From Elusimicrobium simillimum (GTDB taxonomy: Bacteria; Elusimicrobiota; Elusimicrobia; Elusimicrobiales; Elusimicrobiaceae), in NCBI RefSeq assembly GCF_049639735.1, contig NZ_JBEVVA010000003.1, positions 1,736,001-1,800,000 of the forward strand: 64,000 nucleotides of DNA, in the 5' to 3' direction. The position numbers and the translations under genes are program-made. The notes beneath the pieces were generated by a model. It had not been told where the DNA came from. It ran no database searches and saw nothing but the letters and a program-made list of their open reading frames with translations. Below are positions 9,548 through 15,755 of this stretch, in pieces; position 1 is the stretch's first letter, and the number at the start of each line of letters is the position of its first letter.

Positions 9548-9792
9548 GGTTTCCAGTGCGTTTTTAACTCTTGGTTCGCTATTGTGGATTTTTAGAAAAT
9601 TTTAATTTTATTTGCGACGAGAATACTTTATCGTATTTAAGGAGCAAAAAAATTAAAATTTTCAAAAATACACTTAGCCCTTTAGGGTTTGCCTAAAAAC
9701 ATGGCGGTACCTAATGCCAGGACATTTTCCCTACTGGTCTTACGCCATGTTTTTAGGCAAATGAACCAAGAGTTAAAAATGTACTGGGAACC
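9548..9792. repeat. Nested palindromic intergenic element (MITE-like), element A
   Basis: The 315-bp gap between mnmE and the next gene has no credible ORF. It is made of nested inverted repeats. The outer arms are about 30 bp (9548-9577 and 9763-9792, sharing TTTTTAACTCTTGGTTC). One inner pair is at 9689-9706 and 9743-9760 (TTGCCTAAAAACATGGCG). Another AT-rich pair is at about 9583-9612 and 9643-9672, around the core GACGAGAATACTTTATCGTA. The structure suggests a non-coding mobile remnant or structured RNA. Related elements lie at 31733-31850 and 40907-40990. Confidence 0.6.
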
Positions 9793-9849
9793 TAAACATA
9801 TTTTACCATTTTGGGAGGTTAAATATAGAATATTAAAGGATAAAATTGT

Positions 9850-9855
9850 TATAAT
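9850..9855 (+). promoter_or_regulatory. -10 box of a predicted leaderless transcript
   Basis: TATAAT lies exactly 6 nt before the ATG at 9862. No Shine-Dalgarno sequence and no good -35 are present. Transcription would start at or next to the start codon. Confidence 0.6.
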
Positions 9856-9861
9856 TTTGAC

Positions 9862-10380
9862 ATGGTAAAAAAACTGGCTTACACTACTGATATTGAAAGA
9901 CAATTTGAAAAGCTTATACGCCTATACGCGGCAGAGCAGGGTATATTTGTACCCGATATAGGCAGCCTGGTAATGAGTAAAGACCCGCGTGTGGCCGAGC
10001 TGCGCGAAAGGGCAAAAGACTTTTTGCGTGATATTCCGTACCTTAAACTAAAACAGCCTTTTATGGTTGTTTCTTATAATATAGACGGGCAGACAGCGGC
10101 GTTTTTGCACAGCAAAATAGAAGCGTTAAAATCCGCTTTAAAAGAAGTCCCCACCCCGTTTTACACGCAAATAAAAGCGCTTATGGAAACAGAAGAACAG
10201 TTATATACGCTGGGCTCCGTGCAGTTCCCCATAATACAGATGATAACGTTTTTTGTGGCTATACCATATTCAATAAAACGCCATTTTCAGACAAGAAAAG
10301 CGCAAAAGCAGGCTTTTATAAAAGTAAAAGAAAAAACTTTTTATACAACCCGCGCTTTACGTAAAAAAATACACGCTTAA
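9862..10380 (+). CDS. Uncharacterised 172-residue protein
   Basis: I do not recognise this family. The 172-residue product is mixed hydrophilic, with a hydrophobic patch near residues 117-135 (FPIIQMITFFVAIPY) that could be one membrane or amphipathic segment. A strongly basic C-terminus (KRHFQTRKAQKQ... RALRKKIHA) follows. It is a single plus-strand gene between two minus-strand operons. The start is the ATG at 9862, supported by a -10 box placed for a leaderless message. Codon use resembles its neighbours, so it is probably a real gene. Confidence 0.7.
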   Translation: MVKKLAYTTDIERQFEKLIRLYAAEQGIFVPDIGSLVMSKDPRVAELRERAKDFLRDIPYLKLKQPFMVVSYNIDGQTAAFLHSKIEALKSALKEVPTPFYTQIKALMETEEQLYTLGSVQFPIIQMITFFVAIPYSIKRHFQTRKAQKQAFIKVKEKTFYTTRALRKKIHA

Positions 10381-10548
10381 ATTAAAGTACCCGGCAATCA
10401 GTATTATCTTTTACAGCATTAATAACCTTTGCTACGCAAAGCAAAACGGCTCAAGCGGTAGATGTTCACGTCGCAGCTTTGGGCTGCTCCTCAGCATGAC
10501 AAACTTTTTTTATTTAATATTCAACAACATATTAAACGTGCTTACAAA
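10381..10548. other. Intergenic stretch without a recognised gene
   Basis: Between the end of the 172-residue gene and the jag terminator I see no ORF, RNA or clear repeat. A short GCTACGCAAAGCAAAACGG stretch and an AT-rich tract are all that stand out. Confidence 0.5.
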
Positions 10549-10580
10549 CAAAAACCCCCGCAGATTAGCGGGGGTTTTTG
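10549..10580. terminator. Bidirectional terminator at the 3' end of jag
   Basis: A 7-bp stem, CCCCCGC (10555-10561) with GCGGGGG (10568-10574), is flanked by A-rich sequence on the left and TTTTT on the right. It can end jag transcripts (minus) and the 172-residue gene (plus). Confidence 0.85.
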
Positions 10581-10596
10581 TTTAATATATTTTGTG

Positions 10597-12015
10597 TTAA
10601 GCGGCGGGAGTTTCTTCTTTATTTTCTTCCTCAGCTTGCTGGGCTTCCGCTTCTTGAACGTTGGCGGCTATGTCGCCTTCTGTTTTTACTTCGGGAAATC
10701 CGCATGACTCCTGCTCTATAGGTTCCTGTGAGTTAGGCGCGTTTTCAAGCACAACTTCTTCACGGGTAACTTCTATTTCGCAGGCGCTTGTTGTCTGCCC
10801 TTCAACCGTAACCTCAGCCACGCAAACAGATTCCGTTACCATAACGGGGGTGGCGTTTTCCGCCCTGTTTTCTTCCACGGTTAAAACTTCGGCCGCTTCC
10901 TGCGCGTCAAGTTTGCGCTCCGCGCGTTCTGTCTCGGCGTCAAGCTCGTCGCTGGCGCATTTAATGGGCGTTCTTGCGGCGGCATCGGCGGCTTTTTCTT
11001 CTTCCGTCTGTTTATTAGAACCTATGGGGTTAACACGGGTTTTGATAATAACTTTGCGCCATTTACCCTCACCCTCAGAAGCTGTTTCAACAAACTCGTT
11101 GGTTTCTAAGGCGCGGTGTACAAAGCGTCTCATCTGCGCTGGCATAGGGCGTAAGCGGTATACTGAACCGCCGTTTTTAACTGTGGTTATACCGCGTTCA
11201 ATTTCGGCGTTAAGTTTGTCTTCGGCCTTTCTCCAGTAGTTCTGCGTGTCGGCCATTACTGATATAGGTGTGGCAAAATGTCTGCTGAGAGACAATGTTA
11301 AAAGATATTGCACAGCCTCCAGCGTTTTGCCCTCTTTACCTATAACTATGGCCGGGTGGTCACAGTCAAAGGTAATTAAAATTCTTTGTTGGGCGGCGTC
11401 CCACCAAACATTAAGGTTTTCTGTTTTTACACCCATATGCTCAAGCAATTTGCTAAGCAGTTCTTTGGCATCCTGCATAGGAGCTTTAAGGTTTTCAGGT
11501 ATAACGGTGTTTTGTATTGCGAGTGAGGGTAACAGCTGGGCCTCGTTAGCTTTGGGGGCTTTAGGTTCTGATATTCTCTCTCTTCTGGCCGGTTTGGGCG
11601 CTCCTTTTCTGCCGCCTTTTTTAAACCTGCTCTCGCCTCTGGCCGGTTTGTCCGTACGGTCAGATTTAAAAGGTTTATCCGCGCGGTCCGGACGTTCGCT
11701 TCTTTCATTCCTGTCGCTTCTGCCGCCTTTTCTGCCGCCGCGTGAGGAGGAGGACCCGCCTCTGCCAGAGCTCTTTTTAGGTACGTCCATGTAAATCTGT
11801 GAGTCAAGGTTGCCGCCCTGCCAGCGTTTCTGTCTTATTTCCACAACCGCGGGTTTAGCGCCTATGCCTAAAAACCCTTTTGTGGGGCGGCTGATTACTG
11901 TAACTTCCGCCTGGTCACGCCTTAAGCCAAGTTCTTTTAAACCTTGGGCTATAGCTGTGTCTACGTCTTTTGCCTGTATTTTTGTTTTTCTTGCCATAAA
12001 ATAAATCCTCTGCAA
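10597..12015 (-). CDS. jag: Jag/KhpB RNA-binding protein with long disordered extensions
   Basis: The 472-residue protein has an N-terminal Jag_N domain (KDVDTAIAQGLKELGLRRDQAEVTVI, with the GFLGIGAKPA motif near residues 50-58). A basic linker rich in Arg, Gly, Asp and Ser follows. Then come a KH domain (IVIGKEGKTLEAVQYLLTL) and an R3H domain (MPAQMRRFVHRAL), both RNA-binding folds. The C-terminal quarter is an acidic, Glu/Ala-rich tail. KhpB-type proteins bind RNA and influence envelope and division. It lies 4 bp after yidC, the usual partner. The long basic linker and acidic tail are unusual; typical Jag proteins are 200-350 residues. Confidence 0.88.
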   Translation of the reverse strand: MQRIYFMARKTKIQAKDVDTAIAQGLKELGLRRDQAEVTVISRPTKGFLGIGAKPAVVEIRQKRWQGGNLDSQIYMDVPKKSSGRGGSSSSRGGRKGGRSDRNERSERPDRADKPFKSDRTDKPARGESRFKKGGRKGAPKPARRERISEPKAPKANEAQLLPSLAIQNTVIPENLKAPMQDAKELLSKLLEHMGVKTENLNVWWDAAQQRILITFDCDHPAIVIGKEGKTLEAVQYLLTLSLSRHFATPISVMADTQNYWRKAEDKLNAEIERGITTVKNGGSVYRLRPMPAQMRRFVHRALETNEFVETASEGEGKWRKVIIKTRVNPIGSNKQTEEEKAADAAARTPIKCASDELDAETERAERKLDAQEAAEVLTVEENRAENATPVMVTESVCVAEVTVEGQTTSACEIEVTREEVVLENAPNSQEPIEQESCGFPEVKTEGDIAANVQEAEAQQAEEENKEETPAA

Positions 12016-12019
12016 TTAA

Positions 12020-13633
12020 TTAAGCGGCTTTTTCCGCCCTTTTGTTTATGATTAATTGAATTACTAAACTAATGATACTATTGGTCAACCAGTACAGCAC
12101 CAAGCCCGCCGGGAAGTTAATAAACACAAATGTGAATATAACCGGCATCCATTTAAGCATGGCTGTCTGTGTAGGATCGCCGCCTGTAGGGGCGGAAATT
12201 TTTTGCTGGAAGAACATGATAGCGCCCATTACTATGGGTAATACATAGTACGGGTCTTTGGCTGATAAGTCTTTTATCCAGAATATAAACGTAGCGCCGT
12301 GCAAGTCCCATGAAGTGCGGAACGCGTTGAACAAGGCTAAGAATATGGGCATTTGTATAAGCAGCGGTAAACAGCCCATAAACGGGTTGAAGTTGTGCTT
12401 TTTGTACAGAGCCATAAGCGCCTGCTGTTGTGCGGCCTGGTCGTTTTTGTACTGTTCTTGAATTCGCTTCATTTCAGGCTGTACTTTTTTCATGGTAAGT
12501 GTAGATTTTTGCTGCATAATCGTAAACTTTAACATGATAGCCTGGAATAATATGGCCACTATGATTATGGAAAACCCATAGTTGCCCGTGTATTTATAGA
12601 GCGTCACTAAAAGTGAGCGCACCATCTTGCCCAGAGTACCAAAAAAGCCGAAATCAATAGACCTGTCTAATTGATAAGGCAGCTTTTCAAACTCTTTATA
12701 ATCTTTAGGGCCGAAGTAAAAGTCGGAATCAAGCACTGTCTTTGATTTTGCCGCTAATACCATGGCCGGAACGTCAATTTTAAGTAAAGGGCCTTCCACT
12801 TTGCTTGTGCCCAAAATACCAAAAAATCTTTTTACTTTATCAACAGGTTTAATGTCGTATTCCAAAATGCCGGATTTCCAGTTTTTTGGCATAATAACCG
12901 CCAAAAAGTACCTGTTGGTTAAACCTGCCCACAGCCAATTGCCGTCCTGCACGCTGTCTTCTAAGTCTTCTTTACCTCTGTTAATAACCTTGAGGCTTTT
13001 GCCCGGCTGCTGTACGGAGTAAACAGCTTTCATTTCTCTGCCGTTGTCTGACTTTTCGCTTTCCACCGTGCCAAGACCCGGACCAAAGTTAAAATAAAAC
13101 TGGTCTATAGCCACTTCTTTATTATTGTTATTATTAAAGATAAGCTGAAGGTTGTTTATACCGTTTTCATTAAAGGTATAAATCTTGGACACCGTTACAT
13201 TATTAATGTTAGCGGCGAATGTGATGGAATTTGCTGTTTTGGATGTTTCTTTAAAGTTAAGCCCGGGGAAAGTAGTGTAAAAGGATTCCCCCGTGTAAGG
13301 CGTAAGGTTAACATCGCCTACGCAGTCTTTAAAGACAAAATCTTTAATGCCCGCGCCTTTTGACGTAAACACAATGTCCGCCGTAGCGGTAGAAAAAGAA
13401 TACAACTCTTCTTTGTCAGAGGTTTTAACGTCTTTAATTACATTTGAGGTAATAATACCGGCGGAGGTTACTGATTGGGCAGTAGTTTGGGTTTGAGCTT
13501 CTTCTAAGGCAGCCGTGGCGGCCGCTTTTTCTGCTTGCAGCTTTTGCGCTTTGGGTAAAGCTACAAATTGGTTATATGCCATTAGCGCTATAAAAAACAC
13601 TAAAAACGGCACCATAAACTTTTTATTATCCAT
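12020..13633 (-). CDS. yidC: Membrane protein insertase YidC
   Basis: YidC inserts proteins into the inner membrane with or without SecYEG. The 537-residue protein has the Gram-negative layout: an N-terminal anchor, a large periplasmic domain (about residues 55-330), then the conserved 60KD_IMP core (GFFGTLGKMVRSLLVTLYKYTGNYG... MPIFLALFNAFRTSWDL... FPAGLVLYWLTNSIISL). The periplasmic domain supports a diderm cell. It is preceded by yidD and rnpA in the standard order. Confidence 0.96.
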   Translation of the reverse strand: MDNKKFMVPFLVFFIALMAYNQFVALPKAQKLQAEKAAATAALEEAQTQTTAQSVTSAGIITSNVIKDVKTSDKEELYSFSTATADIVFTSKGAGIKDFVFKDCVGDVNLTPYTGESFYTTFPGLNFKETSKTANSITFAANINNVTVSKIYTFNENGINNLQLIFNNNNNKEVAIDQFYFNFGPGLGTVESEKSDNGREMKAVYSVQQPGKSLKVINRGKEDLEDSVQDGNWLWAGLTNRYFLAVIMPKNWKSGILEYDIKPVDKVKRFFGILGTSKVEGPLLKIDVPAMVLAAKSKTVLDSDFYFGPKDYKEFEKLPYQLDRSIDFGFFGTLGKMVRSLLVTLYKYTGNYGFSIIIVAILFQAIMLKFTIMQQKSTLTMKKVQPEMKRIQEQYKNDQAAQQQALMALYKKHNFNPFMGCLPLLIQMPIFLALFNAFRTSWDLHGATFIFWIKDLSAKDPYYVLPIVMGAIMFFQQKISAPTGGDPTQTAMLKWMPVIFTFVFINFPAGLVLYWLTNSIISLVIQLIINKRAEKAA

Positions 13634-13674
13634 AAATCCTCTTTTTAGAGAGGTTTTTAGCTTAACTGCGACAT

Positions 13675-13908
13675 TTAAGGTACAGGGTCATATCCGCCCG
13701 GGTGAAAAGGATGGCACTTAAGTATCCTTTTGCCTGACAGAAAACTACCTTTAAAAAGCCCGTACTTCATAATAGCTTGCTTTGTATACTGCGTGCATGA
13801 CGGGTAAAACCTGCAAGCCGCAGGCCCCATGACAGGACGCACAAAAATTTTAAATACGTCTAAAAAAAATACAACAGCTTTTCTTGCTAAAAGTGAAATA
13901 CGTTTCAT
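13675..13908 (-). CDS. yidD: Membrane protein insertion efficiency factor YidD
   Basis: This 77-residue protein has the YidD signature: GPAACRFYPSCTQYTKQAI with its two conserved cysteines, and KCHPFHPGGYDPVP at the C-terminus. It probably assists YidC at the inner membrane face. It lies between rnpA (20 bp upstream) and yidC (41 bp downstream), the near-universal arrangement. Confidence 0.94.
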   Translation of the reverse strand: MKRISLLARKAVVFFLDVFKIFVRPVMGPAACRFYPSCTQYTKQAIMKYGLFKGSFLSGKRILKCHPFHPGGYDPVP

Positions 13909-13928
13909 TTAATCCTGCTTACCGGACT

Positions 13929-14366
13929 TTAATTGTCCTCGCAGTTTAATATACCGGCTTTCTTCCAAAGTTCAAAAACAGCATTTTGTACTGAAGTCAA
14001 ATCTTTTAAATTACCGCTTTCGCGCGGGCTTATGACGAACGCCACGCCGCTACTAAGTTTATGTCTGTTAAGTCTAAAAACCTCTCTGAGAAGTCTTTTA
14101 ACGCGGTTACGTTTGGGCGCTATGCCCAGCTTTCTTGATACTGCTATTCCCATCCGCGGCGGGGCATGCCCGCCCGCAGAACTTGGCCTGTACCATAAAA
14201 CAAGTCCGCCATGCGAAACTTTTTTACCGTTTTTAAATATGTCCTCAAAATCTCTCTTAAGGTGTAAACGGTTGTCTTTGGTAAGGCCGTAATTAGACAC
14301 CGCCTTATTTTGCAATAAGGTGTTTTCTGCCTTTGGCCCTGCGTGCGCTGAGCACTTTTCTGCCAC
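13929..14366 (-). CDS. rnpA: Ribonuclease P protein component RnpA
   Basis: RnpA is the protein cofactor of RNase P, which cuts the 5' leaders of tRNA precursors. The signature KRNRVKRLLREVFRLNRHKL (RNR motif) and the N-terminal LTKDNRLHLKRDFEDIFKNGKKVS are clear. The longest frame starts at an ATG at 14366 (145 residues) and overlaps the 3' end of rpmH by 62 bp. A GTG at 14300 would give 123 residues, closer to the usual 110-125, and would avoid the overlap. I cannot decide between them. An overlapping rpmH/rnpA arrangement is known in Thermus. Confidence 0.93.
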   Translation of the reverse strand: MAEKCSAHAGPKAENTLLQNKAVSNYGLTKDNRLHLKRDFEDIFKNGKKVSHGGLVLWYRPSSAGGHAPPRMGIAVSRKLGIAPKRNRVKRLLREVFRLNRHKLSSGVAFVISPRESGNLKDLTSVQNAVFELWKKAGILNCEDN

Positions 14367-14442
14367 CGGCTGTCTCCATTCTAGCTCTAAAGCCTACGCT
14401 TTTAGCTCTTTTTCTTTTATTTGGTCTGTATGTAGGTAACAT
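14305..14442 (-). CDS. rpmH: Large ribosomal subunit protein bL34
   Basis: The minus strand from the ATG at 14442 encodes 45 residues: MLPTYRPNKRKRAKSVGF, then RARMETAGGRKVL, ending RKHLIAK. This matches bL34 along its whole length, including the RPN-KR start and the ARMxTxxGRxVLxxRRxKGR core. It heads the rpmH-rnpA-yidD-yidC-jag operon. A TATAAT box on the minus strand at 14452-14457 lies 9 nt before the start and no Shine-Dalgarno is visible, so the leader is very short. Confidence 0.95.
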   Translation of the reverse strand: MLPTYRPNKRKRAKSVGFRARMETAGGRKVLSARRAKGRKHLIAK

Positions 14443-14451
14443 AGTGATAAT

Positions 14452-14457
14452 ATTATA
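14452..14457 (-). promoter_or_regulatory. -10 box upstream of rpmH
   Basis: On the minus strand TATAAT lies 9 nt before the rpmH ATG. Just upstream is an inverted repeat around ATATTTTCC...GGAAATAT (about 14459-14485), a possible operator. The -35 is weak. Confidence 0.5.
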
Positions 14458-14569
14458 TCATATTTTCCGTATTCACAGGAAATATACACTTTATTAGATT
14501 CCGCCATGGGGTTTAAACCGCCAAAAACGGTATTAGTGTATAGTTATTTTATCATTTTTTACAGCATTA

Positions 14570-14731
14570 TAAAAATAAAGGTAAATATAAGCTGACTTTG
14601 GCGCGCAAGGGGCGCCGTCAGTTTAACTGACTATAATGTAATTACCAGCGCAGCCCATGCCGCGCGGGTGGTGGACAAACATATTTTTATATGGTAGATT
14701 AGTCAAATATAATTTTTAAACGGGGGATTAT
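14570..14731. other. Structured intergenic region upstream of the H1-like gene
   Basis: The rpmH-to-H1 gap (14443-14731) has no ORF. It holds a GC-rich hairpin, CTGAC-tt-TGGCGC...GGCGCC-GTCAG (about 14593-14622), which overlaps a perfect palindrome GTCAGTTTAACTGAC (about 14617-14631) that leads into TATAAT. A second TATAAT at 14708-14713 is the likely promoter -10 for the H1-like gene, followed by a GGGG ribosome-binding site. In many genomes dnaA or the origin lies upstream of rpmH. Neither is visible here. Confidence 0.4.
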
Positions 14732-15178
14732 ATGGCAAAGAAAGTTGTTAAAAAAATTAAAACCGCAGCTAGAAAAATAACCAAAAAAGCTGCGCCAAAA
14801 AAGACCGCTTCTAAAAAGATTGTAAAACCGGTTAAAAAGGCCGTCAAAAAAACGGCGCCTAAAAAACCTATAGCAAAGAAAGCGGCAAAAATTAAAAAAA
14901 CTATAAAAAAAGACATCAAGAAAATGACAAAAAAAGTGAATACATTAAAAAAACAATCAAACAAAAAAGCTGCAAAAGTACAAAAAGCAGTAAGCAAAAA
15001 GGCTAAAACGTTAAAAACCGTAAAAAAGGCTGTGCAGAAAACAGCAAAAAAAGCTGTTAAACAAATAAAGCCTATTAAAAAGGCTGTTGAAAAGAAAGTT
15101 AAAACAGTAAAAAAGGCCGTAGTCAAAACAGTAAAAAAGAAGTTAAAAGATTTGAACCGGCCAAAAAACCTGTTATAG
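14732..15178 (+). CDS. Histone H1-like lysine/alanine-rich protein
   Basis: The 148-residue product is almost entirely Lys, Ala, Val, Pro and Thr, in motifs such as KKAAPKK, KKAVKK and KTVKKAV, like the C-terminal tail of histone H1 and bacterial H1-like proteins. It is very basic and likely disordered, so DNA or RNA binding is inferred. Its stop TAG shares a G with the GTG start of the DksA-like gene (TAGTG). Two in-frame A AAA AAG heptamers near the end (about 15112-15118 and 15133-15139) would move ribosomes by -1 straight into the DksA frame. That frame is open from about 15104 on. The gene may therefore make two products. Confidence 0.8.
   Translation: MAKKVVKKIKTAARKITKKAAPKKTASKKIVKPVKKAVKKTAPKKPIAKKAAKIKKTIKKDIKKMTKKVNTLKKQSNKKAAKVQKAVSKKAKTLKTVKKAVQKTAKKAVKQIKPIKKAVEKKVKTVKKAVVKTVKKKLKDLNRPKNLL
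15133..15139 (+). promoter_or_regulatory. Candidate -1 ribosomal frameshift site A AAA AAG
   Basis: In the H1 frame the codons read GTA AAA AAG, the same heptamer used by E. coli dnaX. A one-base back-slip continues as GAA GTT AAA AGA TTT GAA CCG GCC and then reads without a stop through the DksA-like gene. A second GTA AAA AAG is about 21 nt upstream, also inside the open -1 window. Earlier similar heptamers hit -1 stops quickly. Confidence 0.4.
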
Positions 15179-15549
15179 TGCCCTTAAAAGCGGCCGCCGG
15201 TGAAACGCTGAGTGCGGCGGAAATTAAAGAAATTAAAAACCATTTAATTGACCTGCGCGACGACGCACTGGCCCGCCTTAAAGATAAAAAAGAAATGGAA
15301 ATGCCGGACACTTCCTTTGGCGATCCTATTGACGTGGCCACGCAAAGCTTAGACAAAGAAATGTTGTTTGAGCAGGCCGACAACTCGCAGACAACCATTG
15401 ACCAAATAGAAAGCGCTTTAAGAAAAATTGACAAAGGCATTTATGGTAAATGCGAGTACTGCCGCGCCGTACTGCCTAAAAAGAGAATCAAGGCATTACC
15501 CTTCGCAAGATATTGCGTGGTATGCCAAAGCTCAAGAGAAGGCAACTAA
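15178..15549 (+). CDS. TraR/DksA-type zinc-finger regulator
   Basis: The 123-residue protein has an N-terminal coiled-coil region and the C4 zinc finger CEYC...CVVC near the C-terminus (GKCEYCRAVLPKKRIKALPFARYCVVCQ). DksA-type proteins enter the RNA polymerase secondary channel, often with ppGpp. The GTG start at 15178 has no good ribosome-binding site. It overlaps the H1-like stop as TAGTG, so translation probably depends on reinitiation or a -1 frameshift from the upstream gene. In the latter case the product would be an H1-tail/DksA fusion of about 270 residues. Confidence 0.85.
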   Translation: MPLKAAAGETLSAAEIKEIKNHLIDLRDDALARLKDKKEMEMPDTSFGDPIDVATQSLDKEMLFEQADNSQTTIDQIESALRKIDKGIYGKCEYCRAVLPKKRIKALPFARYCVVCQSSREGN

Positions 15550-15571
15550 GCAATACTTTAGTCCCCCTTTA

Positions 15572-15600
15572 ACACCCGGCCATACGGCCGGGTGTTTTGT
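15572..15600 (+). terminator. Terminator after the DksA-like gene
   Basis: A perfect 10-bp stem, ACACCCGGCC (15572-15581) with GGCCGGGTGT (15586-15595), and a 4-nt loop, is followed by TTTGTTTT. Confidence 0.9.
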
Positions 15601-15619
15601 TTTACCCCATAGGTAAAAC

Positions 15620-15744
15620 AAAAGCCCCGCCAACCGGCGGGGCTTTTTACTTCGCAAAAACCTAAGTTTTGAACAATGCTTCGCATTTAACAACTTTCAA
15701 AACTTTTACTTATTAATACGCCCCGCCGTTTGGCGGGGCTTTTC
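15620..15744. terminator. Pair of identical GC hairpins (terminators) around an AT inverted repeat
   Basis: Two near-identical 8-bp hairpins, GCCCCGCC/GGCGGGGC at 15624-15643 (A-rich left, TTTTT right) and 15720-15739 (TTTT right), flank an inverted repeat AAGTTTTGAA...TTCAAAACTT (about 15664-15705). The first can terminate both strands, including the M3 peptidase gene. The second suits only the plus strand. The nested arrangement looks like an inserted palindromic element. Confidence 0.7.
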
Positions 15745-15755
15745 AACAAACTTTT

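Noticed and set aside
9548..9792. An insertion sequence or transposase gene in the mnmE gap
   Set aside because: No ORF of transposase type fits. The region is only nested palindromes, so a non-coding element is all I can support.
14443..14731. Replication origin beside rpmH
   Set aside because: At most one weak DnaA-like word is present, with no AT-rich unwinding region plus DnaA-box cluster and no dnaA.
14728..15126. Minus-strand Phe/Leu-rich ORF opposite the H1-like gene
   Set aside because: It is the complement of AAA/AAG codons, so its Phe/Leu runs are a shadow of the lysine-rich gene.
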